A stretch of 64,000 bases of DNA from Cerasicoccus frondis (GTDB lineage: Bacteria; Verrucomicrobiota; Verrucomicrobiia; Opitutales; Cerasicoccaceae), in assembly GCA_031296915.1 (NCBI GenBank), contig JAVDPC010000017.1, positions 62,001-126,000 on the forward strand, in the 5' to 3' direction. The notes under the pieces were generated by a model. The model saw only the letters and a list, made by a program, of their open reading frames with translations. It ran no database searches and had not been told where the DNA came from. Both the position numbers and the translations under genes were made by a program. Below are positions 18,428-27,110 of the stretch, in pieces (position 1 is the stretch's first letter; each line of letters starts with the position of its first letter).

Positions 18428-19003
18428 TTAACCGTATTTCTTCAACCAGTCGCGCGTGCTACGCTTGAGCTTCTTGATGCGCGTTTGCAGGGGGCGCAGG
18501 GTTTGGGGCGTCATGTGGTCGATGAAAAGCACGCCTTGCAGGTGATCGTTTTCGTGGAGGATGACGCGGGCAAAGAGGCCGTCGCATTTGACCTCATGGT
18601 GGTTGCCATCGAGATCCTGAAATTTCATTTCGACGTAGGTGTCGCGCACGACTTCGCCGCGAATGCCGGGGAAGGACAGGCAACCTTCTTCGTAAGGCGC
18701 CTTCGGTTCTTTGGTCACGATCTGTGGGTTAATGACCACGAGCGGCATGATGAGGTCCAGCGGCGGCGTCTTGCCATCGAGTTCGTAAAAGAATTCCACA
18801 GGCCGGTCGCCGAGCTGCATATCCATGACGAAGATTTGCTTGGCGACATTAACCTGCTGTGCGGCCAGCCCAATGCCTTCCTCGTCATACATGGTGTCGA
18901 GCATGTTCTGGGCGAACTCTTTGAGCTCGTCATTAAATTCTGTGACAGGAGCGCCTTTCTCCCGCAGGATAGGCTCACCAAACATGGTAACTCTTAGGAT
19001 CAA
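18428..19003 (-). CDS. def: Peptide deformylase
   Basis: Removes the N-formyl group from new proteins. The protein has 191 residues. The three deformylase motifs are GIGLAAQQV (43-51), EGCLSFPG with metal ligand C108, and HENDHLQGVLF with H150, E151 and H154. The start is a TTG at 19003, chosen because the conserved N-terminus ILRVTMFGEPILREKG lies before the first ATG (18985). The left arm of the word-repeat element around the S23 gene begins two bases upstream of this start codon, so the element now supplies the 5' region of def. Confidence 0.95.
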   Translation of the reverse strand: MILRVTMFGEPILREKGAPVTEFNDELKEFAQNMLDTMYDEEGIGLAAQQVNVAKQIFVMDMQLGDRPVEFFYELDGKTPPLDLIMPLVVINPQIVTKEPKAPYEEGCLSFPGIRGEVVRDTYVEMKFQDLDGNHHEVKCDGLFARVILHENDHLQGVLFIDHMTPQTLRPLQTRIKKLKRSTRDWLKKYG

Positions 19004-19004
19004 A

Positions 19005-19045
19005 GTGTAGGTGTGTTGAAGTGTTGATGTGTAGAGGTGCGGAAG
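19005..19045 (+). repeat. Left arm of S23 element: five octamer words
   Basis: Five consecutive degenerate 8-bp words start at 19005: GTGTAGGT, GTGTTGAA, GTGTTGAT, GTGTAGAG, GTGCGGAA. The same word family occurs inverted at 19447-19480. Together the arms enclose the four-helix-bundle gene. Confidence 0.85.
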
Positions 19046-19054
19046 TTATTGCTG

Positions 19055-19432
19055 CTACTTAGGCGTTTTAGATTTTTCTAAATAACGAAGGAAACCGCCA
19101 ATTAAATTGGCGGTGGAGACTGCCTGGTCATGTAGTCGTTGAAACGTTCCAGCATCAAGGTAGTTCGCGTCGAGTAAAGTATATAACTGTGAACGGAACT
19201 CGTAGGCGGAGCCTTGAGCGATGCGCAAGAAACGCACAAACTCTGGGCGGCTGCCACGTCCAAAACCTTCCGCAATGTTAGAGCCAATCGAAACCGCAGA
19301 GCGGCGAATCTGGTCGCGGAGACCGAAATCGCTAGAAAGAGGCTCCTGCTTGCATAGGATGTATATCTCTTTCGTCAGTTCACGTGCTTCCCGCCATGCC
19401 TGAATTTCTTCGAATCGTTCGATTTTCGCCAT
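19055..19432 (-). CDS. Four-helix bundle protein (S23/23S rRNA intervening-sequence protein family)
   Basis: 125 residues. The family signature is clear: IQAWREARELTKEIY, SSDFGLRDQIRRSAVSIGSNIAEGFGRGS and FLRIAQGSAYEFRSQL, then a final helix. Family members form pentameric four-helix bundles and were first found inside 23S rRNA insertions; the related Avd protein works with retroelement reverse transcriptases. The ATG at 19432 is used because the family begins with a short lead before FEEIQAWREA. No rRNA or reverse transcriptase is near. The gene sits exactly between two inverted arms of octamer words, suggesting it is the cargo or helper of a small mobile element. Confidence 0.9.
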   Translation of the reverse strand: MAKIERFEEIQAWREARELTKEIYILCKQEPLSSDFGLRDQIRRSAVSIGSNIAEGFGRGSRPEFVRFLRIAQGSAYEFRSQLYTLLDANYLDAGTFQRLHDQAVSTANLIGGFLRYLEKSKTPK

Positions 19433-19446
19433 GATAGACCCAATAA

Positions 19447-19480
19447 ACCTCAATACCTCCCTACCTCAACACCCCAACAC
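19447..19480 (-). repeat. Right arm of S23 element: four inverted octamer words
   Basis: Read on the minus strand from 19480, four 8-bp words follow: GTGTTGGG, GTGTTGAG, GTAGGGAG, GTATTGAG. They mirror the left arm at 19005. The arm begins immediately at the TAG stop of the chemoreceptor gene. Confidence 0.85.
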
Positions 19481-21579
19481 TAAGTCTGAAATCTTTGGAT
19501 TTCAGACTTCAGCACATCGGCGCTGCGCTTGAGGTTCATGACCATGCGGTTGGTTTCGCGCACGGCGTTGGCGGTTTGTTGAGCGGAGGAGCTGAGTTGG
19601 CCCATGGCTTCGTTGATCTGGCTGGCGCCTTCGGCCTGGCTTTCCATGCCTTCGAGGATCTGATCAAAGCGCGGAGGGAGGCCTTGCACTTGCTGAATCA
19701 CATCGGTCAGGCGGCCGCTGATGTCAATGATCTCGACAACGCTGCTGTCGACTTTACGGGAGAAATTGCTCATGTTTTTCACGCCGGTTTGCACGGCGGT
19801 GAGCATGTCCTGCACGCTTTGCTCGATCTCCAAAGTCGAGGATGCAGCCTGGTCGGCCAAGCGGCGAATTTCGGTGGCGACGACGGAGAAACCGCGTCCG
19901 TGCACGCCCGCTTTCTTGGCCTCAATGGAGGCGTTCAATGACAGCAGGTTGGTCTGGTCCGCAACCTTGGTCATGGTGGAGATGACGCTGGTGATCGCGT
20001 AAGCGCGCTGATTGATGAGGTTGAGCTGTTCGGCCACATCGTCATTGGCTTCGCCGAGCTCCTTCATGGAGGACTCTAGGGCAGTCAAGACATCGAGCCC
20101 TGACTCCGCCTTGAGCGCTGTGCTTTGGGTGACTTCGTTGACCTGCTTCATCGTGCGGGCCAGCTCACGCGTCGTGGTGGAAATTTGCTTGGCGGTGGCG
20201 TTGACTTCGACGGATGCGGCGCCGGTTTGCTCGGCGGCGGTTACCTGCTGTTGAGCGGATGAGTTCAGGTGTTGCGAGGTGTTGCTGATCTCTTCCGCTG
20301 TCACCTTCACCTTGCCCACGAGGGACTTCAAATTGGTCGCCATGGTTTGGGCTGCGGCGGAGAGCTGGCCGATTTCGTTGCGGGTTTTACAACGAATTTC
20401 GGCGGTCAAGTCACCTTCGGCCAAGCGGTGTGCGGCATCGGTCAAACTGGCGATCGGGTGGGTGATGCCACGTGACATGAGCAGGGAAGCGATGAGCACA
20501 ACCAGCAGCGTGACGCCGGCAACCAGGATTGACGCCGACAGCAAGTGACTGACCGGGCCGAAGACTTCTTCGCGGTCAATCTTCAACACCAAGCCAAGTC
20601 GTAGGTTGGGCAAGTAATCCCAGATCGCGACGACCTCTTCGCCCCGATAATCGACGTCGAGCGCGCCACCGCTCATCCCGCGCACCGCGCGTTGTGATGG
20701 GTTTAGATCCTCGCCATTTTTCGGATTATAGTCGGTGATTTTTTTGAAGGCGGCTTCTTCGCCGCTGCGCAGTTGATTCAGCGTGATGATTTCTTCCCCG
20801 CGCCGAGCCAGGAACATGACTTCGCCGGTATCTCCCAGCCCAGTGGTGTCATCGATCACCGACAACAGCTTCTCGTTGTCGGGCGCCAGGGCGACAGCGC
20901 CGAGGAGGATGCCATCTTCGAGCACCGGGCTGGTGATGAAGAGCGAAGGCTCACCCGTGGGGGGGAAAATATCATAGTCGCCGGCCTGTGGACTCATCAG
21001 GCGAATCGCACTTTCGAAAGACTGCGCCAATTCGTGTTTGCTGTTCGGCTCGCTGCGCAGGTCACGGTTTTCAATCGGCAGTTCAGGGTCGCTGTAAACC
21101 ACGATGCCTTGGTTATTGATGAAAAGAATCTGCCGAAATCCCAGCTTGCTGCGCAAGTCGCGGACGATGGGGCGGGCAAACTCTTCAACCTCCAGGTAGG
21201 TCGTGTTATCCTCAATGGTTTCCAGATCTTTATTGGTGATCTCGCCCAGATAAAGCAGGCTGTACTGGACGGCGGGGCTATCCGCGACCAAGCCCACGAT
21301 GTTTTCCACTTCCTCCAGGTAGTTGCGGATTTCCTCCAACTGGAGCGTGGATATCGCAGACAGGTATGAGCCCTCGGTATCGAGCAAGGCGTCGCGGGCC
21401 AGCAGATATTGTGCGACGCTGACGATGATAAGTGGCGCCATGGCGATCGTCAGGAAGTAGAGCATGATCTGGCGAAACAGCCGACGGCCAGACAATGACT
21501 TTGCTGGCTCGTTGGGCGCCTTCGTTGGGCTGCTCTGACGCCGCTGCGTCAACAGGGTATGGCTGGGATGGTCGCTCAT
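19480..21579 (-). CDS. Methyl-accepting chemotaxis protein
   Basis: 699 residues. TM1 is at about 36-59 and is followed by a large periplasmic sensor region (Cache-like, about 60-325). TM2 lies at about 330-355, a HAMP domain follows (HPIASLTDAAHRLAEGDLTAEI), and the MCP signalling domain covers about 430-690. The hairpin tip reads VADQTNLLSLNASIEAKKAG and GRGFSVVATEIRRLADQ, slightly off the usual EAARAG consensus. The ATG at 21579 overlaps the stop of the binding-protein gene (ATGA). Neighbours suggest it is a receptor that takes its ligand from the lipoprotein encoded just upstream. No cheA/cheW genes are in the window. Confidence 0.92.
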   Translation of the reverse strand: MSDHPSHTLLTQRRQSSPTKAPNEPAKSLSGRRLFRQIMLYFLTIAMAPLIIVSVAQYLLARDALLDTEGSYLSAISTLQLEEIRNYLEEVENIVGLVADSPAVQYSLLYLGEITNKDLETIEDNTTYLEVEEFARPIVRDLRSKLGFRQILFINNQGIVVYSDPELPIENRDLRSEPNSKHELAQSFESAIRLMSPQAGDYDIFPPTGEPSLFITSPVLEDGILLGAVALAPDNEKLLSVIDDTTGLGDTGEVMFLARRGEEIITLNQLRSGEEAAFKKITDYNPKNGEDLNPSQRAVRGMSGGALDVDYRGEEVVAIWDYLPNLRLGLVLKIDREEVFGPVSHLLSASILVAGVTLLVVLIASLLMSRGITHPIASLTDAAHRLAEGDLTAEIRCKTRNEIGQLSAAAQTMATNLKSLVGKVKVTAEEISNTSQHLNSSAQQQVTAAEQTGAASVEVNATAKQISTTTRELARTMKQVNEVTQSTALKAESGLDVLTALESSMKELGEANDDVAEQLNLINQRAYAITSVISTMTKVADQTNLLSLNASIEAKKAGVHGRGFSVVATEIRRLADQAASSTLEIEQSVQDMLTAVQTGVKNMSNFSRKVDSSVVEIIDISGRLTDVIQQVQGLPPRFDQILEGMESQAEGASQINEAMGQLSSSAQQTANAVRETNRMVMNLKRSADVLKSEIQRFQT

Positions 21580-22856
21580 TTGGCAGGCGCGCTCCATTCT
21601 CCGTTCCAGCCTTGCTTGAGCATGGCCAGGTATTCATCCCAAGCTTCCCGGGGGCGGAACATGGGGTAGGGGGCCGGGCGCACTGGGGCGTCGCTCTCCC
21701 ACTCGATGGCGAACTGGCCGTCATTTAAGATGCGGCCGATGCGGGCAGTTTTATAAAGGTGCTGGTTTTGCGGGTCGATGAACACCATGCCCCCGGGGGC
21801 AAGAAAGCTGCGGTTGCCGATGTTTTCGCGGACTGATTCCGCACTGGTCGTCTCGGGCAGTATCCAGTCCTTGTCTTCGTTGGCTTTGCGGACGGCCTCT
21901 GCCCAGAGGTAAACCCCGCTATAGGCCGCGTCAACAGCGTCGGAGGTGACGCTGTCTTTGCCGTAAGCTTGCTTGAAGTTACGCACAAACTCCCGATTTT
22001 CCCTGGTCGGTATCGACTGAAAATAGTTCCACGCCGCGAAGTCGCCCACCAAGAGTTGCTTTTCCATACCCATGCTTTGGAGCAGGCTTTCATCGATGCT
22101 GAAGGAAATGGTCGGGATTTCGTCGCTGGTGACGCCGGCCTCGCGCAAGGCGCGGAAGAAGGCGATGTTGGAGTCGCCGTTGATGGTGTTCAGGATGAAG
22201 TCTGGTTGAGTCTTGGCGATGTCTGCGGCCATTTCTTCAGTGTCTTCTGAGCCAAGCGGCAGATAGCGCTCGCCTACGATTTCTCCACCGAGCGCCTTTA
22301 CCTGGTCTTTGATCACTTCATTGGCGGTGCGCGGAAATACATAATCAGAGCCGACGAGATAGAAGCGTTTGGCGCCTTTGTCTTTCATGGCCCAGTAGAC
22401 TGCGGGGATGATCTGTTGGTTCGGCGCCGCCCCGGTGTAGACGATGTTGGGCGAGCTTTCAGCGCCCTCATATTGCACGGGGTAGAAAAGCAGCGCATCG
22501 TGCTTTTCGAGCACCGGGGTCATGGCCTTGCGGCTTGCCGATGTCCATCCGCCGAATATGACGGCGACTTTATCGTCGGAAAGCAGCTGGTCCGCCTGCA
22601 TGGCGAAAATGCGTTCCTTGGACTGCCCGTCACGGATTACTGGCTCCAGCTTGATGCCGGGGAGGAAATTGCTGGCGTTGATTTCGTCGATCGCCATGCG
22701 CACGGCGTCGATCACGGGTAGTTCGGAGTTGGCCATGGTGCCGGTGGCCGAGTGCAAAATGCCGACTTTTACCGTCTGCTCCTTGCGCTGGTCGCCGCAC
22801 CCACCCAGCGTAAACAACGCCAGCGCCAGCCAACTAAGCAGAATAGTGCGAGTCAT
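21576..22856 (-). CDS. Periplasmic urea/amide-type ABC substrate-binding lipoprotein (UrtA/AmiC-like)
   Basis: 426 residues with a lipobox LGGC (C20), so a lipoprotein. The mature part begins VKVGILHSATGTMANSELPV and contains AVIFGGWTSASRKAMTPVLE and FYPVQYEGAESSPNIVYTGA, as in the UrtA/FmdD/AmiC branch of Leu/Ile/Val-type binding proteins. No permease or ATPase gene is adjacent. It is sandwiched between a histidine kinase and a chemoreceptor with 4-base overlap to the latter, so a sensory role in presenting a ligand is more likely than transport. The ligand (urea, short amide, other) is not shown by the sequence. Confidence 0.88.
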   Translation of the reverse strand: MTRTILLSWLALALFTLGGCGDQRKEQTVKVGILHSATGTMANSELPVIDAVRMAIDEINASNFLPGIKLEPVIRDGQSKERIFAMQADQLLSDDKVAVIFGGWTSASRKAMTPVLEKHDALLFYPVQYEGAESSPNIVYTGAAPNQQIIPAVYWAMKDKGAKRFYLVGSDYVFPRTANEVIKDQVKALGGEIVGERYLPLGSEDTEEMAADIAKTQPDFILNTINGDSNIAFFRALREAGVTSDEIPTISFSIDESLLQSMGMEKQLLVGDFAAWNYFQSIPTRENREFVRNFKQAYGKDSVTSDAVDAAYSGVYLWAEAVRKANEDKDWILPETTSAESVRENIGNRSFLAPGGMVFIDPQNQHLYKTARIGRILNDGQFAIEWESDAPVRPAPYPMFRPREAWDEYLAMLKQGWNGEWSAPAK

Positions 22857-22916
22857 CGGTGGATATCATTTGGCAACATTGCGGGGCCATCAACCCAAAA
22901 TACGCAGCGAGCAGGG

Positions 22917-24032
22917 CTAGTTGGCGGAAGTTTCCGCCGGTTGCTTGAAGGGCAGGCGGATGGTAAACGTCGTGCCTTTGCCGGATTCGGTGACAAAATC
23001 GATTTCGCCATGATGCGCCTCGACAATGGATTTTGCAATGGCGGAGCCCAAGCCAGTGCCGCGGCTCTTGCCATAGGTGACGAATGGAGTCCAGAAATTG
23101 CTGCGGATTTGCTCCGGAATGCCATCGCCGTTGTCACTGATGGTGATGCGGATAATGTCTGCATCCGCCCCTGCTTTGATGACGATTTCGGCGTTCTCCC
23201 GTTCGCCAAGCGCGTCGACTGCGTTGCCGACGATATTCTGCAGCACGCGCAGGAGCTTGTTTTGCTCGCCTTCGAACTCGACGTCGGTGACGGCCAGCTC
23301 GATGCTTAAGTTATCCTTGGCGAAGGAGGGTTCGTTTAAATCCTTAAACTTTTCCATCAGCTTACTGAGGCTGACGGTTTCGATGAACAGCTTTTGCTCG
23401 CCTCGGGAGAACTCCGAAAGCTCGTTGGCCATTTCCACCATGCGGTCGACCTGAGCCGCGATGTTGTTGCAGATTTTAATGGTTTTCTCGTCTTCTCCGT
23501 GGCGACTTTGGATCATTTGCGCGCCCAGGCCGATCAGCGTAAATGGATTCTTAAAGTCGTGGATAATGCTGTTCACCATGGTGCCAACGAGGCTCATTTT
23601 CTCCTGTTGGAGCATGTCGTCCAGGTAGTGGCGCGTCGTCTGATGCAGGTGGTTGACGATGCTGCCCAGGATTTGCTCGATTGGGCCCGGGGTGCTCTTA
23701 ATAAAGGTCAGCAAGTCCTCGCGGTAGACTTTGGCAATGCTCACGTGGCCCTGTGCCAAGGCGCTCAATGAGCGCGGCGCACCGGTAAAAATGCCAATTT
23801 CGCCGAAAAAGTTTCCCTGTTTGGTCGTGGAGATGATGCGGCGTTTACCATCGGGCGTTTCGGCGGCGAAGGCGACGATGCCTTCGAGCACCAGGCACAG
23901 GCTGTCTGACGGGCTCCCTTCCAGGAAAATCGCATCTCCGTCCTGATAATGATCAACGTCCGCCTGGTCAACCAGTCGCATGACGCTCTCCTGATCAGAA
24001 TTTCGGAAAAACGGATGATCGTTTAGCTGCAT
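22917..24032 (-). CDS. Sensor histidine kinase with N-terminal cyclic-nucleotide-binding domain
   Basis: 371 residues, no transmembrane segment. Residues about 8-125 form a Crp-type cNMP domain (FLEGSPSDSLCLVLEGIVA, then GNFFGEIGIFTGAPRS). The dimerisation helix contains the phospho-acceptor H158 (SIIHDFKNPF), and the ATPase domain shows the N box (NIVGNAVDAL), G1 (DNGDGIPE) and G2 (GTGLGSAIAKSIVEAHHG). It is the first gene of a minus-strand operon with the binding protein (60 bases on) and the chemoreceptor. No response regulator is adjacent, so the phosphate acceptor is unknown. Confidence 0.92.
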   Translation of the reverse strand: MQLNDHPFFRNSDQESVMRLVDQADVDHYQDGDAIFLEGSPSDSLCLVLEGIVAFAAETPDGKRRIISTTKQGNFFGEIGIFTGAPRSLSALAQGHVSIAKVYREDLLTFIKSTPGPIEQILGSIVNHLHQTTRHYLDDMLQQEKMSLVGTMVNSIIHDFKNPFTLIGLGAQMIQSRHGEDEKTIKICNNIAAQVDRMVEMANELSEFSRGEQKLFIETVSLSKLMEKFKDLNEPSFAKDNLSIELAVTDVEFEGEQNKLLRVLQNIVGNAVDALGERENAEIVIKAGADADIIRITISDNGDGIPEQIRSNFWTPFVTYGKSRGTGLGSAIAKSIVEAHHGEIDFVTESGKGTTFTIRLPFKQPAETSAN

Positions 24033-24402
24033 GCGTGCGGCAAAGTTACTGCAGGTCAGCAGAGATTGGTTGAGAGCTCATTGGCGTTACTCTAGTGGCT
24101 AACCTTGACAGGTCTAGCCCAAAAATAACGCTACTACCGAACAATGAGGAACTTCGGCTCCTTTGGCGGGTCTAAAGCACGCGTAGACAGTGCTGGTTTC
24201 ATATCAGGCGTCTGGCTCTGCCTTGGGCGAACCAGTCTTTTTGCTTGAATGATCACGAGTATACGCTATCTCAGGAGTTTTTTTCGGGACGTCGGATTAA
24301 AATTTCCGGCCGAAAGCTCTTGCTTCCCAACCCGAATTTGGCGCGGCGCCACACCAAACCTAAACTAGGCGGCCGGCCACACCCAACACCCAAAAACGAA
24401 GT
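24033..24402. other. Intergenic region of 370 bases
   Basis: No gene found. It separates the sensory operon (minus) from the RGG-rich protein gene (plus) and must contain both promoters. A TTGACA hexamer at 24105-24110 is a possible -35 element, but no good -10 lies 16-18 bases downstream. No repeat of note. Confidence 0.4.
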
Positions 24403-25656
24403 ATGCCTTCATTCGAACACACCAATTCGCAGCCTAAGGCGCGAGAGGACGAACATTTTCGTCCGGGCGATGACGCGTCAGCAAAAGACGATTCCGCCGA
24501 AGAACAAGCCAAGAAAGCTGGCCTGGGCCAGGAAGCCCTCTCCTGGGGAGACCTCGCCAAAGAACCTGAGCCCGAACCCGTTCAGGAAAAGCCAGCCGAA
24601 AAGCCAGTCGAAGCCAACCAAAATGTCCTGGGCGATGAGTCCGTGGATGATTTTGACATGTCGGACTTTGACATCGCGGTTGACGCCGCTGCCGAACCCG
24701 TCGCAGAAGCCTCAGCTGAGGCGCAACCTGTTGACGCGGAACCCGCCAAAGTAGAGTCTGTGGCCGAAGCTCCCGCTGAGGAAGCTCCGAAGCCACAGCG
24801 CATAGACGATAGTGATCTGCCGAATCCCGGCCCAGCGCTGTTGCAGAATCGCGCCAGCCTTGCCAGCCAGGGCCCCGGCCGTAAGCGCAACCGTCCGGAA
24901 ACCGGTGCGGAGAAGTCCCGCTTGCCCGCCGGTCATCCAGGCTTAGTTGAATCGCCAGCGGCTTTTGAAGAAAAGCTCAGCGGTCGCTTTGCGGAAGGAA
25001 AGCCCGAGCGTAAGCCACGTGCAAAGTCGGAGAAACCTGCAACCGAGAAAACGGAAGGTCAGACTGACGAAGCCGCTAAGGCCAAGCCTGCGGATGACGC
25101 GACTGGAGATGCGCCTACTAAGCCCAAGCGCAAGCGCCGTCGTAAGAAGAAGTCCAACAATGGCGAGAATCGTCAGGACGGACAGCAGCCCAAGCAGCAG
25201 GGAGAGCGCTCTGAAAAGAGTGATAAGCCCCGCCCGCAAGGCCAGGAACGTCGCGAAAAGTCTCAGCCCAAGCCACGTGCGGCGGCCAAGCCAGCTCCGG
25301 CTCCCGAGCCCAAGGGCTTCATGGGCGCGGTGAAAAAGTTTTTGGGCGGCCTCTTTGGCGCTGCGCCTGCTCCGGCCGAAAAGCCCAAGGCGCAGGAAAC
25401 CCCGAAGCGTGAAGGCAAGCCTCAGGGCGACCGTCCTCGCGGCAAGGGTGGCCAGGGTCGCGGTAAAGGCGGTCCCCGCCGTGGCCAAGGCGGCCAGGGT
25501 GGTCAGCCACGTGGTCAGGGCGACAATGGCCCCAAAGGCGAGGGCGGTGATGATCGTCCGAAGCGTCGTCGCGGCAAGCGTGGCGGTAAAAACCGTCGCG
25601 GCGGCAATCGCCAGGGCGGTGGACGCGATAACAAGCCTTCGGCCCAGCAGTCTTAA
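24403..25656 (+). CDS. Disordered acidic/basic protein with an RGG/GRG-rich tail
   Basis: 417 residues of low-complexity sequence. Residues about 1-165 are acidic and Ala/Glu/Pro-rich; the rest is Lys/Arg-rich with a run of RKRRRKKK-type clusters. A short hydrophobic helix, GFMGAVKKFLGGLFGAAP, sits near 305. The last ~100 residues are Gly/Arg/Gln repeats such as GKGGQGRGKGG and KRRRGKRGGKNRRGG. Such tails are found on RNase E, Rho and DEAD-box helicases and bind RNA or acidic phospholipid, but no catalytic domain is present here. A strong terminator follows the stop. Function unknown; an RNA-binding or condensate-forming role is inference. Confidence 0.75.
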   Translation: MPSFEHTNSQPKAREDEHFRPGDDASAKDDSAEEQAKKAGLGQEALSWGDLAKEPEPEPVQEKPAEKPVEANQNVLGDESVDDFDMSDFDIAVDAAAEPVAEASAEAQPVDAEPAKVESVAEAPAEEAPKPQRIDDSDLPNPGPALLQNRASLASQGPGRKRNRPETGAEKSRLPAGHPGLVESPAAFEEKLSGRFAEGKPERKPRAKSEKPATEKTEGQTDEAAKAKPADDATGDAPTKPKRKRRRKKKSNNGENRQDGQQPKQQGERSEKSDKPRPQGQERREKSQPKPRAAAKPAPAPEPKGFMGAVKKFLGGLFGAAPAPAEKPKAQETPKREGKPQGDRPRGKGGQGRGKGGPRRGQGGQGGQPRGQGDNGPKGEGGDDRPKRRRGKRGGKNRRGGNRQGGGRDNKPSAQQS

Positions 25657-25677
25657 GCAGTTCTTTGCGAAAATTTC

Positions 25678-25709
25678 AGCGTCGTCCCAAACGGGACGGC
25701 GCTTTTTTT
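25678..25709 (+). terminator. Rho-independent terminator after the RGG protein gene
   Basis: An 11-bp stem (left 25678-25688, right 25693-25703, one G-T wobble) with loop AAAC is followed by a run of seven T. It ends the transcript of the RGG-rich gene and isolates murA. Confidence 0.9.
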
Positions 25710-25805
25710 GGCTCAACTCACATAAGGCATTGAACCCGGGGCAGGCTTTATCTTGGCTAGCGTTACGTCGTCGCGATGAGCGCGTCGGCGGCTGTGTTTT
25801 TACCC

Positions 25806-27110
25806 ATGGATGTATTTCGAATTAACGGGGGGCGACCCCTGCGCGGTGAAGTGACGGTGAGTGGCGCCAAGAACGCCTGTTTGCCGATGTTTGCTGCTAC
25901 TTTGCTGACTGGTGAAACGTGCGTTATCGAGAACGTGCCGGACCTTTCCGATCTCCGCTTCATGGCGGAAATTATTGAAAACCTCGGCGCCAAGGTTGAG
26001 CGCCCGGACAAGTCCACTTGGCGCATTACGGCGGCGGACATTACCCATCGCGCCCCCTATGAGCTCGTGCGTCGCATGCGCGCCAGCGTCTGTCTGTTGG
26101 GGCCGCTGGTGGCGCGCCTGAAGAAGGCCGAGGTCTCTTTGCCAGGTGGTTGTGTGATTGGTCCACGGCCCATTGATTTACACCTGAAGGGATTGTCCAA
26201 GCTCAACTGCGATGTCGATGTTCGCGCGGGCTATGTCCACGTCAACGCCAAGCGGGCGCGGGGGGGGCATGTGTTCCTGGGCGGTCGCCATGGCAGCACG
26301 GTTACCGGCACGGCGAATATCCTGATGGCGGCGGTGCTGACGCCCGGTGTCACGCGGATCGAGTCTGCGGCCTGCGAGCCGGAGGTGGTCGATTTATGCA
26401 AAATGCTACTGTCGATGGGCGCCCGGATCAAAGGCGTGGGCAGCCATTGCTTGACCATCGAAGGCGTCGATAAGCTTCATGGCACGACTTACCGTGTGAT
26501 CGATGACCGCATTGAAGCAGGCACTTACCTAATTGCCGGCGCCATGTTGGATGCCGATATCACGGTTTGCGGCGCGCATGCCGAAGATCTCTCGGCCTTG
26601 TTGGATAAACTGGAAGAGGCCGGTGCTGATTTCACGATCGAGCTGGGAGGGCGCATCCGGGTAAAGGGAACGCCCGGCTCCTTGAGCCCGGTCGATGTCA
26701 TTACCTTACCGCATCCTGGCTATCCGACTGACCTTCAAGCGCAGATGTGCACGCTCATGAGCGTTACCCCCGGCTTATCCATCATCACGGAGCGCGTTTA
26801 TCCGAACCGCTTTATGCATGTGCCTGAGCTTCAGCGGATGGGGGCGGACATCGCCATCGAGGGCGCGAGCGCCATCGTGAAGGGGCGGCGTAATCCACTG
26901 TCCGGTGCGCCGGTCATGGCGAGTGATTTGCGAGCGAGCGCTGCTCTGATCCTGGCGGCAATGGCAGCCCACGGTGAGACGTGGGTGCAGCGTATTTACC
27001 ACTTGGACCGTGGCTACGACGGCTTTGAAAAGAAGCTTCAGGCTTTGGGCGCTGACATTGAGCGCCTTAAGCAGGAAGCCATGCCTAAGGACCTATCGGC
27101 GGATGGCTAG
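25806..27110 (+). CDS. murA: UDP-N-acetylglucosamine 1-carboxyvinyltransferase
   Basis: First committed step of peptidoglycan synthesis. From the ATG at 25806 it has 434 residues starting MDVFRINGG, the usual MurA start; an ATG at 25776 would add ten residues. The substrate Lys is in SGAKNACLP (K22), the catalytic loop Cys is C116 in LPGGCVIGPRPIDLH (fosfomycin-sensitive form), and DRIEAGTYLIAGAML and YPTDLQAQM follow. The stop overlaps the next gene's ATG by eight bases. Confidence 0.96.
   Translation: MDVFRINGGRPLRGEVTVSGAKNACLPMFAATLLTGETCVIENVPDLSDLRFMAEIIENLGAKVERPDKSTWRITAADITHRAPYELVRRMRASVCLLGPLVARLKKAEVSLPGGCVIGPRPIDLHLKGLSKLNCDVDVRAGYVHVNAKRARGGHVFLGGRHGSTVTGTANILMAAVLTPGVTRIESAACEPEVVDLCKMLLSMGARIKGVGSHCLTIEGVDKLHGTTYRVIDDRIEAGTYLIAGAMLDADITVCGAHAEDLSALLDKLEEAGADFTIELGGRIRVKGTPGSLSPVDVITLPHPGYPTDLQAQMCTLMSVTPGLSIITERVYPNRFMHVPELQRMGADIAIEGASAIVKGRRNPLSGAPVMASDLRASAALILAAMAAHGETWVQRIYHLDRGYDGFEKKLQALGADIERLKQEAMPKDLSADG

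Noticed and set aside
24105..24133. Sigma-70 promoter
   Set aside because: TTGACA has no good -10 hexamer at the right distance.
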